DNA from: UBA1206 sp045600105
GTDB taxonomy: Bacteria > Bacillota > Clostridia > Oscillospirales > CAG-382
Length of the DNA stretch: 64,000 bases
NCBI GenBank assembly: GCA_045600105.1
Contig: JAZRXG010000049.1
Coordinates: forward strand, 1-64,000
Direction of reading: 5' to 3'
The notes beneath the pieces are model-generated. The model saw nothing but the letters and a program-made list of their open reading frames with translations. It was not told the origin of the DNA and made no database searches. This document shows, piece by piece, positions 26,434 through 37,500 of this stretch (the stretch's first letter is position 1; each line of letters starts with the position of its first letter). The position numbers and the translations under genes were made by a program.

Positions 26434-27405
26434 TTAATCTCTTCTCTGATAGAAGATGTAAGCCGACAGGATACCTGCGACGAGCGCGAGTATCAATGCT
26501 ACGAGCAGGAAGTATACCCAGCTCATTGCCGTGGCTCTTACCATACCGCCGGATCCGTTGAAGATGCCGTCGATGAATTTCATAACGGTGTTGGACTGAG
26601 ACGTGAACGCGTCGATGACCGTATAGATAGTGTTGACGAGGATCATCGGAGAGATCATCGGGAAGGTTATCTTCCAGAAGGTTTCCCAAGCGCTGGCGCC
26701 TTCCATCTTACAGGATTCGTAGATGGCGGGTGAGATGGACTGAAGACCCGCAAGGAATATAAGCATCTGAACACCGGACTTATTGATTATATCGTAAACC
26801 GAGTTGACGATATCGACAACGTAATTGACGAGTTCCGTACCTACTTTCATGCTGCTGAAGAATCGCTGAACGTCCATTACGTTCAGTATCTGCTGTCCTG
26901 CGTTAGCGGCGTTTTCCATTACGTCCGAGTCCATATTCGTCATTGATTCCTGAACAGACGCGAGTGTGTTCTGGAGGTCGATGGATTCGACGATACCGGT
27001 GGAAACGATGACGGGGATGAAGAATATTGCTCTGAAGATCGCTCTGCCCTTCATTTTCTGGTTAAGAAGAACCGCCATGAAGAGCGAGAAAATAACGATC
27101 GCGGGAATGTTGAAGAGGAGCTCTTTAACACTCGTGATAAGCTTCTGAGTGAAGTCAGCGTTTTCGAGGAACGCGTATCTGAAGTTGTCAAGACCTACCC
27201 AGATCTCCTCGTAACCGCCGCCTTTCATTGCTTTGGTTTCGATGAAGCAATACTTGATGGAGTCAAGTATCATGGGCATATAGATAAGCACGAAGCCGAG
27301 AAGGAAGGGTGCAATAAAGAACCAACCATAACGAGCTTTTTTCTTATCGAGGGATTTGCTCTTACGTTTCTTCGCCTTAACGGGCAATGTTTTTGCATTA
27401 TCCAT
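26434..27405 (-). CDS. Sugar ABC transporter permease, MalF-type, second pair
   Basis: 323 residues, about six membrane helices. A Lys-rich N-terminus (KAKKRKSKSLDKKKARYG) precedes helix 1. Between helices it carries an extended outer loop (about residues 145-205) with Asn/Met-rich sequence. The EAA loop is SPAIYESCKMEGASAWETFW. The start overlaps the end of the DUF5696 gene by 8 nt, so it is translated with it; AAGGAG precedes the ATG. Partner of the following MalG-type gene. Confidence 0.9.
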   Translation of the reverse strand: MDNAKTLPVKAKKRKSKSLDKKKARYGWFFIAPFLLGFVLIYMPMILDSIKYCFIETKAMKGGGYEEIWVGLDNFRYAFLENADFTQKLITSVKELLFNIPAIVIFSLFMAVLLNQKMKGRAIFRAIFFIPVIVSTGIVESIDLQNTLASVQESMTNMDSDVMENAANAGQQILNVMDVQRFFSSMKVGTELVNYVVDIVNSVYDIINKSGVQMLIFLAGLQSISPAIYESCKMEGASAWETFWKITFPMISPMILVNTIYTVIDAFTSQSNTVMKFIDGIFNGSGGMVRATAMSWVYFLLVALILALVAGILSAYIFYQRRD

Positions 27406-30400
27406 TTACGACTTCTCCTTTCTCTTCGGTATCTTCAACGGTGGTTTTAACGAAATCGTTTGCTTTGATCACGATCTCTTTGTCGCCGAAAGTTACTTCA
27501 TAATCGGTTTCGAGGTAGTTGATGAGGAATACCGTGCCGTTGTCGTAAGTTACCTTGACGACCTTCTTGTTGGGATCGAGGTACTCGTGACCTACGATGA
27601 GCGAATACTTGACATCCTTAAGAGCATTATTGAGGGTGTTGTAAGTATTCTTGATATCGTTGAACCAAATGGAATACTTGACGGAATAATACTTGGAAAG
27701 GAGGTAATTGCTGTTGTAGTTCTTGAGTTCGGAGGTATTTTCATAAGCGATCACGAAGAACGGATCCGCGCCGTTTTCGATCGTCTTGAGGAGCTGGTAC
27801 TGATAGTCGCCTGCGAGGTTGATCGCGGTGCCGGCGAAATCGATGTAGCCGTGGATGACCATTCCGTAGAAAGGAACGGATGCGCTGGTGTATTTGTAAC
27901 GGGAGTCATCGAGAGGAACTTCAATGATATCCGTTACGTAGGGCCATACGTAGTAGTTACCGCCGGAAACAAGTACCTTGACATTGTCTTCTCTGATCTT
28001 CTTGATGAGTCTGGTAACGATCTTCTTGGAGTCTTCTCTGTTGAGAGGATCGTCTTCATTGAAGTCGGAGGAGAGGTACTGACCGAGGGTGGTGACCGCG
28101 ATGCCGCCGATGTCGTACTTCTTATAATCCTTCATTGCCTTTTCGTAGAATTTTTCTACTACGTTGCTGGAGATTATACCAAGTCTGGCGTTGTTGTAGC
28201 CCTGATAGAGAGGATCGTAATAACGAAGTCCGGTAGAACGGTCATCGATGGTCTTCGCGAGATCGTCGCTGTCGAAGCCGTCGAACATTTCGTCTTTGGC
28301 TGCGAGAACGAAATCGAGGTTCGGGAAGAGCTGGATGTTTCCGTTTGCCTTATCGGCTGCGTAAGCAATGAGTTCTTTGAACTTCTTTTCGCCGCCGAGT
28401 GCGTCACAGATCTCGATTTCGGAAGGAACGAGCGGGATCATACCGTCGTTGCACCAGCCTTCCATAAGTACCTTCACGTTGGTGATGCCCGCCATTTCTT
28501 TGAGGTTGGTGAGTATCGTGATGGTATCTTCGAAGCTGGTAAGAGGAACACTCTTCGTTACGGGAACGCCGAGGAACGTCTTCTTGGTGTCGATGGCGCC
28601 GAGCGTCTGGATATAAAGAGGAATATCTTCCGAAGAATCGTTATCTTTTTCGAGTTTTGCGAAGTAGCCCTGATTTTCGAGGTAGTTTCTGTAGGTGTTT
28701 GCCATACCTGCGATGGAAGCGTTTTCACCGTCGAGGATGAAAATTCTGAGTCCGTAGTCGCCGGTATATCTTCTCTTGGATTCAACGGTCCACATTGCGT
28801 CGGAGCCCGCGGAAATACCGCCGTTCAGTCTGTACGTGTCGCTGGGACGCGGGTTGAACGTGGTATACGCGGAAGCGTACATATGGAGCGAGCCGCCGTT
28901 GTTGACGGTGAGTTTTGCAAGAGAGTCGCCCGCGGTGAGCATTGCGAGATAACCGTAGTTGGTTTTGATGTCGCGGGTCTTTGTGATTTCGGTGACGATT
29001 TCTTCACCGGTTTCGGGGTCGATGACGACATCTTCGTCTGTGTATTCTTCATACGTTACGACGGTTTCGACCGCACCGAACGCAGGATATCTCACGACTT
29101 CCTTGCTGGCGCCCGAAATGGTGTGATACGCGAAGTCCGCACCGTAGATCTGGCTCGTAGTGGTGAACTGCTTGCCTGCGATATCCTTGAGTGAGAACAT
29201 TGTACCGGAACCGTCCGGAGAGAAGATGAAGCCTTCATCGTGGGTATCCACGGCGCCTGCATAAGGCAGGAAGGAAATGGACTGGAGAGTGTAGTTGGAA
29301 GAGTCGAATCTGATCTTGCCGGCGTTGAGTCTGATGTAAAGTCCGTTTTCGTCAAGCGTGTATTCAACCGCAAGCTTGAACAGAGCGGGGATCTTATCGT
29401 TTGCGGTGTACTCGGTTTCGGCATGGTCTTCTTCAAGACGTTCCTTGGAGTAGTCGGTATAAAGTTTGACGTACTGCTCGACCTTGCGGAGTTCGGCGGC
29501 CTTTGCGGTACCTTCGAATACCATTATCGCGAAGTTCTTGGTGCAGGGGAATTTTTCTTCGTTTTCCTTGAGGGTCTTATTGGATTTATCGCGCTGAGTG
29601 ACTACGTAGCTTTCGTAAACACCGGCGTAAATACCCCAGGCGCCCGGATCGGGAGGATTGGTCGCGAGGTAATCCTTCTTGGACTGGAAGAGATATTCCC
29701 AGGTAACGTCACTGATCGAATCTTTTCTGGTGGACTTGAAGGTGTCGCCCCAGGAAGTAAGCTGTTCTACGCTCGTAGCTCTGAGAGTGTAGTAAGCCAT
29801 GAAGGTTCTGGTGACTTTGGATTTGGCGGAGTTCTCGGATATCTGAATGAGAAGCTCCATCCATTTGTCGAATCTGATCTGACGGGGAACGAGGTAGGTC
29901 GTTTCTTCACGTCCGATTGTGTATTCGACTCTGAGACCGCCGCGGATCTTCTTGCAGGTGATCTGATCGAAGAGAGCGGAGCTTGCGTAGGATTCAAGAG
30001 TGGTTTCGTTGGTGTTTTCCTGATATTTGATGACTATCTGGGAGAGGAGGGTCTTCTTGACGGAGACCGAAGTATCCTGCTCTTTTTCAACGGATTTACT
30101 CTGACCTACCTTATAGGGGTTAGTGCAGTAGTAGCCGACGTATTTGTATACGCCGTTTTCATCCATTTCGTATTCGCCCTCGGCATTGGGAGGAGCGAGC
30201 TTGAGGCAGATGACTTCGCCGTTGAGGGGGTCGTTGTAAAGTGCGTAGCCTTCGTTTACGAGGATGAGCTCCATCTTTGCGATATTGGTGTCGCCGGCGA
30301 TCCTTGCTTCAACGGAGTTGAACTCGGCGGAAGTATAGGCAGGATCGAGGGTGTCCCAGATATTGACGTTGGAGGAATCATCCGCTGCAAAAGAAACGGT

Positions 30401-30472
30401 GGAAAGGACGGACGGTGCAACGAACGTAAGTGCGAGGACAAGCACCAAAAGTGTTATAAGTGATTTTTTCAT
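27398..30472 (-). CDS. DUF5696 secreted protein, putative carbohydrate-active
   Basis: 1024 residues with a clear signal peptide (cleavage near residues 28-30, after VSFA). The N-terminal half (about 35-560) looks beta-rich; the C-terminal part (about 600-1000) alternates helices and strands as in a TIM barrel (for example KVLMEGWCNDG, then VLVSGGNYYVWPYVTD). I assign it to DUF5696, a family seen with sugar ABC transporters; its chemistry is unknown to me. A glycoside-hydrolase-like barrel is inference only. It sits between the NHL/Yip1 gene and the second permease pair in one transcript, which suggests it handles the transported glycan outside the cell. Confidence 0.75.
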   Translation of the reverse strand: MKKSLITLLVLVLALTFVAPSVLSTVSFAADDSSNVNIWDTLDPAYTSAEFNSVEARIAGDTNIAKMELILVNEGYALYNDPLNGEVICLKLAPPNAEGEYEMDENGVYKYVGYYCTNPYKVGQSKSVEKEQDTSVSVKKTLLSQIVIKYQENTNETTLESYASSALFDQITCKKIRGGLRVEYTIGREETTYLVPRQIRFDKWMELLIQISENSAKSKVTRTFMAYYTLRATSVEQLTSWGDTFKSTRKDSISDVTWEYLFQSKKDYLATNPPDPGAWGIYAGVYESYVVTQRDKSNKTLKENEEKFPCTKNFAIMVFEGTAKAAELRKVEQYVKLYTDYSKERLEEDHAETEYTANDKIPALFKLAVEYTLDENGLYIRLNAGKIRFDSSNYTLQSISFLPYAGAVDTHDEGFIFSPDGSGTMFSLKDIAGKQFTTTSQIYGADFAYHTISGASKEVVRYPAFGAVETVVTYEEYTDEDVVIDPETGEEIVTEITKTRDIKTNYGYLAMLTAGDSLAKLTVNNGGSLHMYASAYTTFNPRPSDTYRLNGGISAGSDAMWTVESKRRYTGDYGLRIFILDGENASIAGMANTYRNYLENQGYFAKLEKDNDSSEDIPLYIQTLGAIDTKKTFLGVPVTKSVPLTSFEDTITILTNLKEMAGITNVKVLMEGWCNDGMIPLVPSEIEICDALGGEKKFKELIAYAADKANGNIQLFPNLDFVLAAKDEMFDGFDSDDLAKTIDDRSTGLRYYDPLYQGYNNARLGIISSNVVEKFYEKAMKDYKKYDIGGIAVTTLGQYLSSDFNEDDPLNREDSKKIVTRLIKKIREDNVKVLVSGGNYYVWPYVTDIIEVPLDDSRYKYTSASVPFYGMVIHGYIDFAGTAINLAGDYQYQLLKTIENGADPFFVIAYENTSELKNYNSNYLLSKYYSVKYSIWFNDIKNTYNTLNNALKDVKYSLIVGHEYLDPNKKVVKVTYDNGTVFLINYLETDYEVTFGDKEIVIKANDFVKTTVEDTEEKGEVVNG

Positions 30473-30493
30473 AATACTTTTTCCTTCCTTTCT

Positions 30494-32695
30494 TTATGAT
30501 ACGCGGAACGAGATCTCGGCGTAAATGTTGTAGAAGAACGTGTAGACCTTGGTAAGAAGCGTACCGAAGAGGATTATGATGAACATAATGAACGCGGCGC
30601 CGACTATCGTACCGATGGTCGTAAGAACGTTTTTACCGAGCGTGTAATCGTGAATGACCATCATTCCGAAGAACACGAGAAGTCCGAGCCAGAAGAACGC
30701 AACGGAGTTGACGAGGGAAAGAATTCCCATTTCTTCAATAGTGACGATGTTGGAAAGCCAGATGGTGGGGAGAATGAGGAGAGGAAGCGGAGTCAGCGAA
30801 TAGCAGGTCGCAATGTAGACGTCCTTATAGGTTCCTTCTCCGTCGAACAGAGTGGTAAGGCACCAGTTTGCGGTGACCCAGAGGAACAGAGGAAGCAGTA
30901 CCGAAAGGATCTCGGTTACATAGCTTACGTTTGCTCCGTAGGGGTTATAGAGATAGCCGCGGCCCACTGCCTGGTAGATGAACACGAGTACCGTGGTGCA
31001 GAGAATGATGGTCGCACCGCGGACACCGCCGCGTTTTTCATGTTTCAGATCCCAGAAACCGTCGAACGGGTGGAATATGACATGGAACGCGTAAAGAAGT
31101 TCTTCTTTGATGGTTCTCTTCTCTTTGTAAACACGGCCCTGTGCGTTGACCTTGTTTGCCCATTTGAAGAGGAGGCTGACAGCCACGCAGAATACTATGA
31201 CTACGAGAGGAACGATAAGGATCCACTTCTCTACCCAGTCTTTTCTGTATTCGGCATAGGCTTTGGAGTAGTTTTCGGTATCGTACGCGCTCTTGTAATA
31301 AGTCATTGCTTCGGTGAATTTGCCGTTTCTGTAAAGGGTATCACCGATGCCGACGTACGCTTTGTCGTAGTTGTTGTTTCTCTGAAGGATGGACTTGTAG
31401 TAGTTGACTGCTTCGTCGTAGTTCTGATCTTCGGTATTCTGAAGAGCGGCTGCGAGAAGGTCGCCGTAGCTCGTACGTTTGAAAACTGTAACGGAGTTTG
31501 CGGTGGAGTCAACGAGAAGGAGATTGGTTCCCTGATATGCGATGGCGATGAGGTTCTGTACGAGACCGACCTGGTCGCCCTTGTCACCGAACGCGAAGAG
31601 GAGGTTGCCGTTGGAGTCGTAAGTGAATACGCGGCTTCTCTTCTGGTCGGCGATGGACCACATACCGTTGGGGCCGAGTGCTACGTCCACGATGGTGGAG
31701 CAGCCGTAGGAAGCATAGGAGGAGTCGGCATAGCTCGTAACGTCCACTTCGCCGGAAGGCGGATAGAAGCCGTTTCTCTGAAGAACGTCACTTCCGCTCG
31801 GGTTGAGCTTCTTGACGGGAGCTTTGTCGGAAAGTTTGGACTTGCCGTTGATGGCAGCCTGCTGTTCGCCTTCATCGATGGAAGAAAGCGTTACGTAGAG
31901 GAAGCCGTCGGGGTCTATCGTGATGTTGTTATATTCGGTAGGAACGTAACGGATAGAAGCGGCGAGCTGTTCCTGAGTCTTGAACTTTCTCCAGAAGAGG
32001 TCCAGAAGGCTGTAGGTAACCTTCTGAGGTCCGATGAATGCGTTGAAGGAACCGTCACGGTTCATGGAGATGACACCGTAGTTGGTGGTGGAAGATACGA
32101 CGTAGATGGTTCCGGCAGAGTCGGTGGCAACGGCGATGGGCTTGTAAACGTCGCTGAAGAGGTCACCGGTAGGCTGAGGAACGATCATCTTGAAGTTACC
32201 GATCTTATCGAAGATGACGATACGGGATTTTTCGGTATCGGCAACGATTATTTCGGTATCGGAAACGTAAACGCCGGAGGGAGAGGAAAGTGCGTCGGGA
32301 ACGCCCATCTGGTTGACGAAAGTGCTGATTATCAGACGAAGATTGTAGTTTTCGTCAAGGCAGATGACTCGTCCGTTGGAGCCCGCGGCTCCTTTATCGA
32401 CGATGTAGATGTAGCCGAGACCGTCTACACAGATATCGGAAACGGCTTCGATGTCGGTCCAGGTCTCGGCGTAAAGCTGAGACGCCATTTCGTTGACCTT
32501 GGACGCAAGGCCTTCCTGAATGGAAGCCGAGGTGATGACTTTGACGGGGACGTATGCGTCGGGACTGGTCTGCTTTTTGCCGTTGACGTCGTAGGTGTAG
32601 CTGATATACGGGATAAGAGCGTTAGCAACGACACCGCCGAGCAGGATCATAAGGCAGACAGTCAGAAGCAATACTTTTGTAAATCTTGATTTCAT
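30494..32695 (-). CDS. NHL-repeat/TPR protein with a C-terminal Yip1-type membrane domain
   Basis: 733 residues. One N-terminal membrane helix (about 8-30), an outside beta-propeller of NHL type (about 65-420, repeats such as GLGYIYIVDKGAAGSNGRVI and GPNGMWSIADQKRSRVF), two TPR-like helical repeats (about 435-500), a further membrane helix near 510-530, then a Yip1-like domain with about five helices (560-725) containing FHPFDGFWDLKHEKRG. The combination suggests a large surface receptor or scaffold coupled to a membrane channel-like domain. AAGGAGG lies 7 nt before the ATG. It stands between the two permease pairs, so a role in the same transport process is likely, but its action is unknown. 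Confidence 0.8.
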   Translation of the reverse strand: MKSRFTKVLLLTVCLMILLGGVVANALIPYISYTYDVNGKKQTSPDAYVPVKVITSASIQEGLASKVNEMASQLYAETWTDIEAVSDICVDGLGYIYIVDKGAAGSNGRVICLDENYNLRLIISTFVNQMGVPDALSSPSGVYVSDTEIIVADTEKSRIVIFDKIGNFKMIVPQPTGDLFSDVYKPIAVATDSAGTIYVVSSTTNYGVISMNRDGSFNAFIGPQKVTYSLLDLFWRKFKTQEQLAASIRYVPTEYNNITIDPDGFLYVTLSSIDEGEQQAAINGKSKLSDKAPVKKLNPSGSDVLQRNGFYPPSGEVDVTSYADSSYASYGCSTIVDVALGPNGMWSIADQKRSRVFTYDSNGNLLFAFGDKGDQVGLVQNLIAIAYQGTNLLLVDSTANSVTVFKRTSYGDLLAAALQNTEDQNYDEAVNYYKSILQRNNNYDKAYVGIGDTLYRNGKFTEAMTYYKSAYDTENYSKAYAEYRKDWVEKWILIVPLVVIVFCVAVSLLFKWANKVNAQGRVYKEKRTIKEELLYAFHVIFHPFDGFWDLKHEKRGGVRGATIILCTTVLVFIYQAVGRGYLYNPYGANVSYVTEILSVLLPLFLWVTANWCLTTLFDGEGTYKDVYIATCYSLTPLPLLILPTIWLSNIVTIEEMGILSLVNSVAFFWLGLLVFFGMMVIHDYTLGKNVLTTIGTIVGAAFIMFIIILFGTLLTKVYTFFYNIYAEISFRVS

Positions 32696-32707
32696 TCGTA
32701 TTCCTCC

Positions 32708-33598
32708 TTAGTCTTTCATGCCCGATGCAGACATTGTCTGAAGTATGTTGGATTGCGTGATGACGAATACCAGGATAGGTACGATCATCATTACAACGGT
32801 GGAAGCAGCGCTGACGCCGGTACGGGAAATACCGGAGTTGACGAGCTGGCTTATTGCGTAGTTGAAGGTCTTGAGCTGTTCGCTGTAGATGTAGGTACTC
32901 GAACCGGTGTTCCACAGATCCTTGAACGCGAACACTATAAGAGTGAGCCACGCGGGTTTGACCATCGGCATTGCGATGACCCAGAAGATCTTGGTTTCGG
33001 AAGCACCGTCAAGTCGTGCGGATTCGAGGACCGCGTCGGTAACGGAGGTTTCCATGAACTGCTTCATGAGGAACAGACCGTAGGTCGTGCAGAACGCGGG
33101 GATGATGATTGCGAAATAGGTATCTACCCAACCGAGCCAGGACATGAGGATGAAGTTGGTGATGCCGGCAACGGTGGAGTTGAACATGAGGGAGTAGGTG
33201 ACCATCTTGAAGAGGCCTTTTCTTCCGGGGAACGGGATCTTGGAAAGCGCGTAAGCCGCGTAGGAAGCAAGAAGAACGTTGCCCGCGGTACCAACCACGG
33301 AAATGAGGATGGTATTGAAAATGTATCTGGAGAAAGGCACCCAGCTGTCGCCCATGAGTCTGAACAGGTCGGAGAAGTTCTTGAGGGTCGGGTTGGTAGG
33401 AATAAGACGCGGCGGGAATACCCAGAACTCTTCAAGAGGCTTGAGCGACTGACCGATAGCGTAGATGAGAGGCAGTACCATCAATGCGCCGAATACGCCG
33501 AGTATGATGTATATCGCGATATCGCCCTTGACGGAGCGGTTGACGGAACGTTTGAACTGTTCCTTCGGCTGTTTTGCTTTTTTGCTGAACAACGCCAT
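32708..33598 (-). CDS. Carbohydrate ABC transporter permease, MalG-type, first pair
   Basis: 296 residues, six membrane helices. The EAA loop is ESARLDGASETKIFWVIAMP, the contact point for the ATPase. The N-terminus is Lys-rich (KKAKQPKEQFKRSVNRSVKG). It follows the MalF-type gene by one base and pairs with it. Usual length for the CUT1 family. Confidence 0.93.
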   Translation of the reverse strand: MALFSKKAKQPKEQFKRSVNRSVKGDIAIYIILGVFGALMVLPLIYAIGQSLKPLEEFWVFPPRLIPTNPTLKNFSDLFRLMGDSWVPFSRYIFNTILISVVGTAGNVLLASYAAYALSKIPFPGRKGLFKMVTYSLMFNSTVAGITNFILMSWLGWVDTYFAIIIPAFCTTYGLFLMKQFMETSVTDAVLESARLDGASETKIFWVIAMPMVKPAWLTLIVFAFKDLWNTGSSTYIYSEQLKTFNYAISQLVNSGISRTGVSAASTVVMMIVPILVFVITQSNILQTMSASGMKD

Positions 33599-33599
33599 A

Positions 33600-34544
33600 T
33601 CATGTACCTACCTTTCTGAGGAGTTTATTGACAAGCATGTTGCAGCCTATCATCATTAGGAAGAGTATGGTAGCGATGGCGGAAGCGTAGCCCATTTCGA
33701 ATCGTGTCCAGCCATAGTCGTCCAAATGGTGCATTATCGTGTGCGCGCAGTAGTTCGGGCTCGGGAAACCGACGAGTGCGGTAATGACTCCGCCGAAGCT
33801 GAACGAACCGGTAATCGCGAGGATAGCGGAAAGGAGAAGCTGAGGACGCATATACGGAAGAGTGATGAACCAAAGTTCCTGCCAGCGGTTCTTGACACCG
33901 TCGACTGCGCCTGCCTCGTAAAGCGACTTATCAACGACCTGGAAGCCGGCGATAAGGGTAAGGAACGAGGTGCCCAAGCTGGTCCAAAGAGCTATCGCTA
34001 TGATGAGAGGTACGATGTATTCCTCGTTGGAGAACCAGAGTATCGGTTTGTTGATGAAGCCGAGCTTCATGAGCCAGGCGTTTGCGAAACCGTACTGGTC
34101 GCCGGAGAAGAAGACCGTCCAGATGAGGTATACGTTGCCGGAGATGGAGGGTGCGTAGTAAAGAAGAGTAACGACTGCTCTTACCTTAGGTCTGAGTTCG
34201 TTGATGAACCACGCGAAGAACAGGGACAGCAGATAGGAGCCCGGACCTGTTACGGACGCGAACACGAGGGTGTTCTTGATCGCGGTAAGGAATATTTCGT
34301 CGTCGAGGAAGAGTCGGATATAGTTATCGAGGAAAACGATATCGGGTGCTTCCAGAAGGTTGAAGGTTGTGAAACCGAGGAGGAACGAGAACACGACGGG
34401 AAGAACGGTGAACATGAAGAAGAGTATGAAGAAGGGGGCGATCATAAGATACGCGACCTTATATTTCTTCATTTCCCTGAGAGTCCACTTGAACTTCGAC
34501 ATGTCTTTTCGTATGACTACCTGGTCTTTTTCTTTCTTTGACAC
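33600..34544 (-). CDS. Sugar ABC transporter permease, MalF-type, first pair
   Basis: 314 residues, six membrane helices. The EAA loop is DKSLYEAGAVDGVKNRWQEL followed by WFITLP. The start is a GTG with GGAGG 8 nt before it. It is the first permease after the solute-binding fusion and forms a CUT1 channel with the next gene. The ATPase must come from elsewhere in the genome, as with the shared MsmX-type ATPases known in Bacillota. Confidence 0.93.
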   Translation of the reverse strand: MSKKEKDQVVIRKDMSKFKWTLREMKKYKVAYLMIAPFFILFFMFTVLPVVFSFLLGFTTFNLLEAPDIVFLDNYIRLFLDDEIFLTAIKNTLVFASVTGPGSYLLSLFFAWFINELRPKVRAVVTLLYYAPSISGNVYLIWTVFFSGDQYGFANAWLMKLGFINKPILWFSNEEYIVPLIIAIALWTSLGTSFLTLIAGFQVVDKSLYEAGAVDGVKNRWQELWFITLPYMRPQLLLSAILAITGSFSFGGVITALVGFPSPNYCAHTIMHHLDDYGWTRFEMGYASAIATILFLMMIGCNMLVNKLLRKVGT

Positions 34545-34561
34545 TTTTATATCCTCCTCTC

Positions 34562-37500
34562 TCAGTTATTTTCCTTAGCAGAATCCGCGGCTCTGATATC
34601 CTCCTGAGTGGGAAGACCGAACTCTTTACGTTTTCTGGTAAGTTCGTTGTTTATATCTACTATATAGGAAAGCATTTCGGTAACGGGATCCGCGTTATCG
34701 TTGTAAACGTCGAGGAACGCGAAGTTGGTGTAACGTCCGATGATGTAGCTTCCCGGGAATTCGGGGGTACATTCAACGGCGTTGAACTGTGCCATGAGGT
34801 TATCCATTTCATCCTTGGACCAGGACATCGTGGTGAGAGCTTCGATGTTTGCGGTCGCCTGTTTTGCGGACGGTCCGAGGAGGGCTTCCATTTCGTTGCC
34901 GAAGGCTGCCTGAACTTCCGCGTTCGTGAACCACTGCATGAAGATCCAAGCGGTGAACGCGTTTTCGTCGGTGACGGAACGCATGAGGATCATGGTGGAA
35001 ACGGATGCCACCGTGGTATTGTCGATGGTCTTGCCGTCTTCAAGCACGGTGCCGGGAAGCGGAGTGAATTCCCACAGACCTGCGATCTCGGGAGCGAATA
35101 CGATCAGCGTGTTGTAGGTGCCGGAGTAATCCGCGACCGCAAGAGGCATCGTACCGTCTCTGAAACGGTCGGCAAACGTGTAGCTTACCGGGAAGTCGTA
35201 CATCGTGAAGTACTGGCAGACTTTCTTGAACGCGGAGAGCGATTCGTTGGAGTCGAGGTTGATCGTCATACCGTCGGTCTTCGGGCGGATCACTTCATTG
35301 CCCTCGTCGTCGACTACGGTGTAAACGTTCTTGGTGTATTCACCGGTCGCTTCGTCGTATCCGAAGAGCTCGGGATAATTCTCGAGGTAGTAATCGTAGT
35401 TGCCCATATCGTAGAGGGGTTCGCCGATCTGATACATGAGTATCATGGATCCGCCGGTGCCGGTCGGGAAGCCGATGTTGAGGTTGTTCGCCTGAAGCGC
35501 GGAAATGACCTCTTTGAACTGGTCCCAGGTATTAGGCACATTGAGTCCCATTTCTACGAATATGTCTTTGCGGTAGAAGAGCATCGGGAAGGACATCGTG
35601 ACGGGGATCGCGTAGGTTTCACCGTAAAGAGTGATGGGCGTGATGGCCGCCGGAGCGAAACGCTTGAACGTCTCGTCAAATGTGTCAACGTAACCGGATT
35701 CTATCGCCTGCTTATAAGCGGGGTTGTTCTCGAACTTGGAGAAGTCGTTGAAGTTGTAGCCCCTCTTGGGATCGTCCGTGTTGAGCGCGTATACCGCGGA
35801 ACGGATGGCGTAGTTGACAGGTGTCGACTGGTCGATGTTCATCGCTATATCGGGTCCCGTGCCGGCAAGGGTCGCAGGCAGAAGCGTACTGCCTATAACG
35901 AGCTTGACGTTGACCGGAACGTTGTATTTTTCCATGAAGTCGTCATCTACGAGCTTTTTGATGATCTGAGCCTGGTCACGGCTGGAAGCGGTCCAGACTT
36001 CGATTCCCGCTTTTTCGATCGCTTTGAGTTCTTCCTCAGTCAGGTTGCTGGTAGAGCTGATGGAGTTGTAGTCTGCAACGAAGGAAACGAAGAATTTCTT
36101 GACTTCGTTGACGACCTTCTTCCAGAAGCCTGCTTCTGCCTTCGGGATCTTGGCGTCAACCGGCTGAACGAGGATGTAGTCGATCTCAAGCGGCTGGCTC
36201 TGCGTATCGGTGAGCCAGGAGCCGAGTGCCGCGAGGTAATCCTTCATCTGAGAAAGGAGAGCGGCGATCTTGTTGGGATGGGTACCCATTTCTTCGATGG
36301 TGGTCGCGACTCTTTCGAGAGTACCGTTGTTGCTTCCGCGGACGCCGGTAACTTCGGTAAGTCTCGCGGAAACGTCCTTCAGTTCCTGAGCGCTCTTCTT
36401 GAGGCCTTTGAGAACGTCGGGCATGATCTTCTCGAACTGATAGTCACGGTATTCATCGGGATCGGGACCGGTGAGCATCAATATCTTTCTGTAATACGCG
36501 TTGCAGTTGGTAAGCGTGTTTTCAACGCTGCTGAGGATCTCGGACATATCGCCGAGAACGACCTCGAATCTGACGGTGTTGACACCCTTCTCGAGATAGA
36601 ACTTGAAGTCCTTTCTCTTGGTATCAAGCTCTGCTTTGCCGTCGTACATGCCGCCGGTCTGCCACGAGTCATCGTAGTTGAAACGGCAGTTGGCTGCCTC
36701 GGCAAACGGAACTTCACCGTTTATGTAGATCTTTCTCGAAACGTACATACCTTCCATGATGGACTGCTTGTATCTGAGAACGATGTTATAGAAGCCGTCT
36801 TCGGGGACGTCGATCTCGTATTCGATCCACTGACCGACGTAAGTCCACTTATCGCCGCCGATGCTGTTCAGTCTCTGGAGAGCCGCGTCCTGCGGTTCGC
36901 TGATGGCGGAAGTTCTGTCGTTGAGCTGATAGATAGTCTTATCGGAAGTGAGGGTCGGGTATTCGCCCTGGACCTTGATCGCATTTCCGGAATAGTCGTT
37001 TGCGCCAGCGTGGCTTGCAAGATACTCGGCGTAAGTCGGAAGCGCGGCGGAGGGGCAAAGTCTGATGCTCTTTACCGCGACGGGCTCACGAATGGTCGAG
37101 AAGGTGATGACGTGCTCGCCTTTGGTAAGCGCGAAGCGGAGCGGATCGGGATAGTATCCGGCGGAATCGCAGAGATACTTGGTGTACCAGTTGTCGCGAA
37201 GCTCCTTGTTGGGCTTCATTTCGTTTCCGGCGTTATCGCGCTGGAAAATACGTACGTTGGCACTCTGATCTCTCGCGGCGTCGGTGAATCTCGAATCCGA
37301 AGTATCGAAAGTGACTTTTCTTTCTTTTCCGTCGGCACCTTTTTCGTAAACGGCTTTGTAACCGTTATCCTTGTCAACGACGTTGTATACGTCGGTCCAG
37401 CTTCTCGTAAGAGAGATGGAACGCGCTTCCTTGTATGGAACGGCGCCGTCTATGAGGATGATCCTTTCGATGTCGGTGGATTTGCCTTCGATCACGGCTT

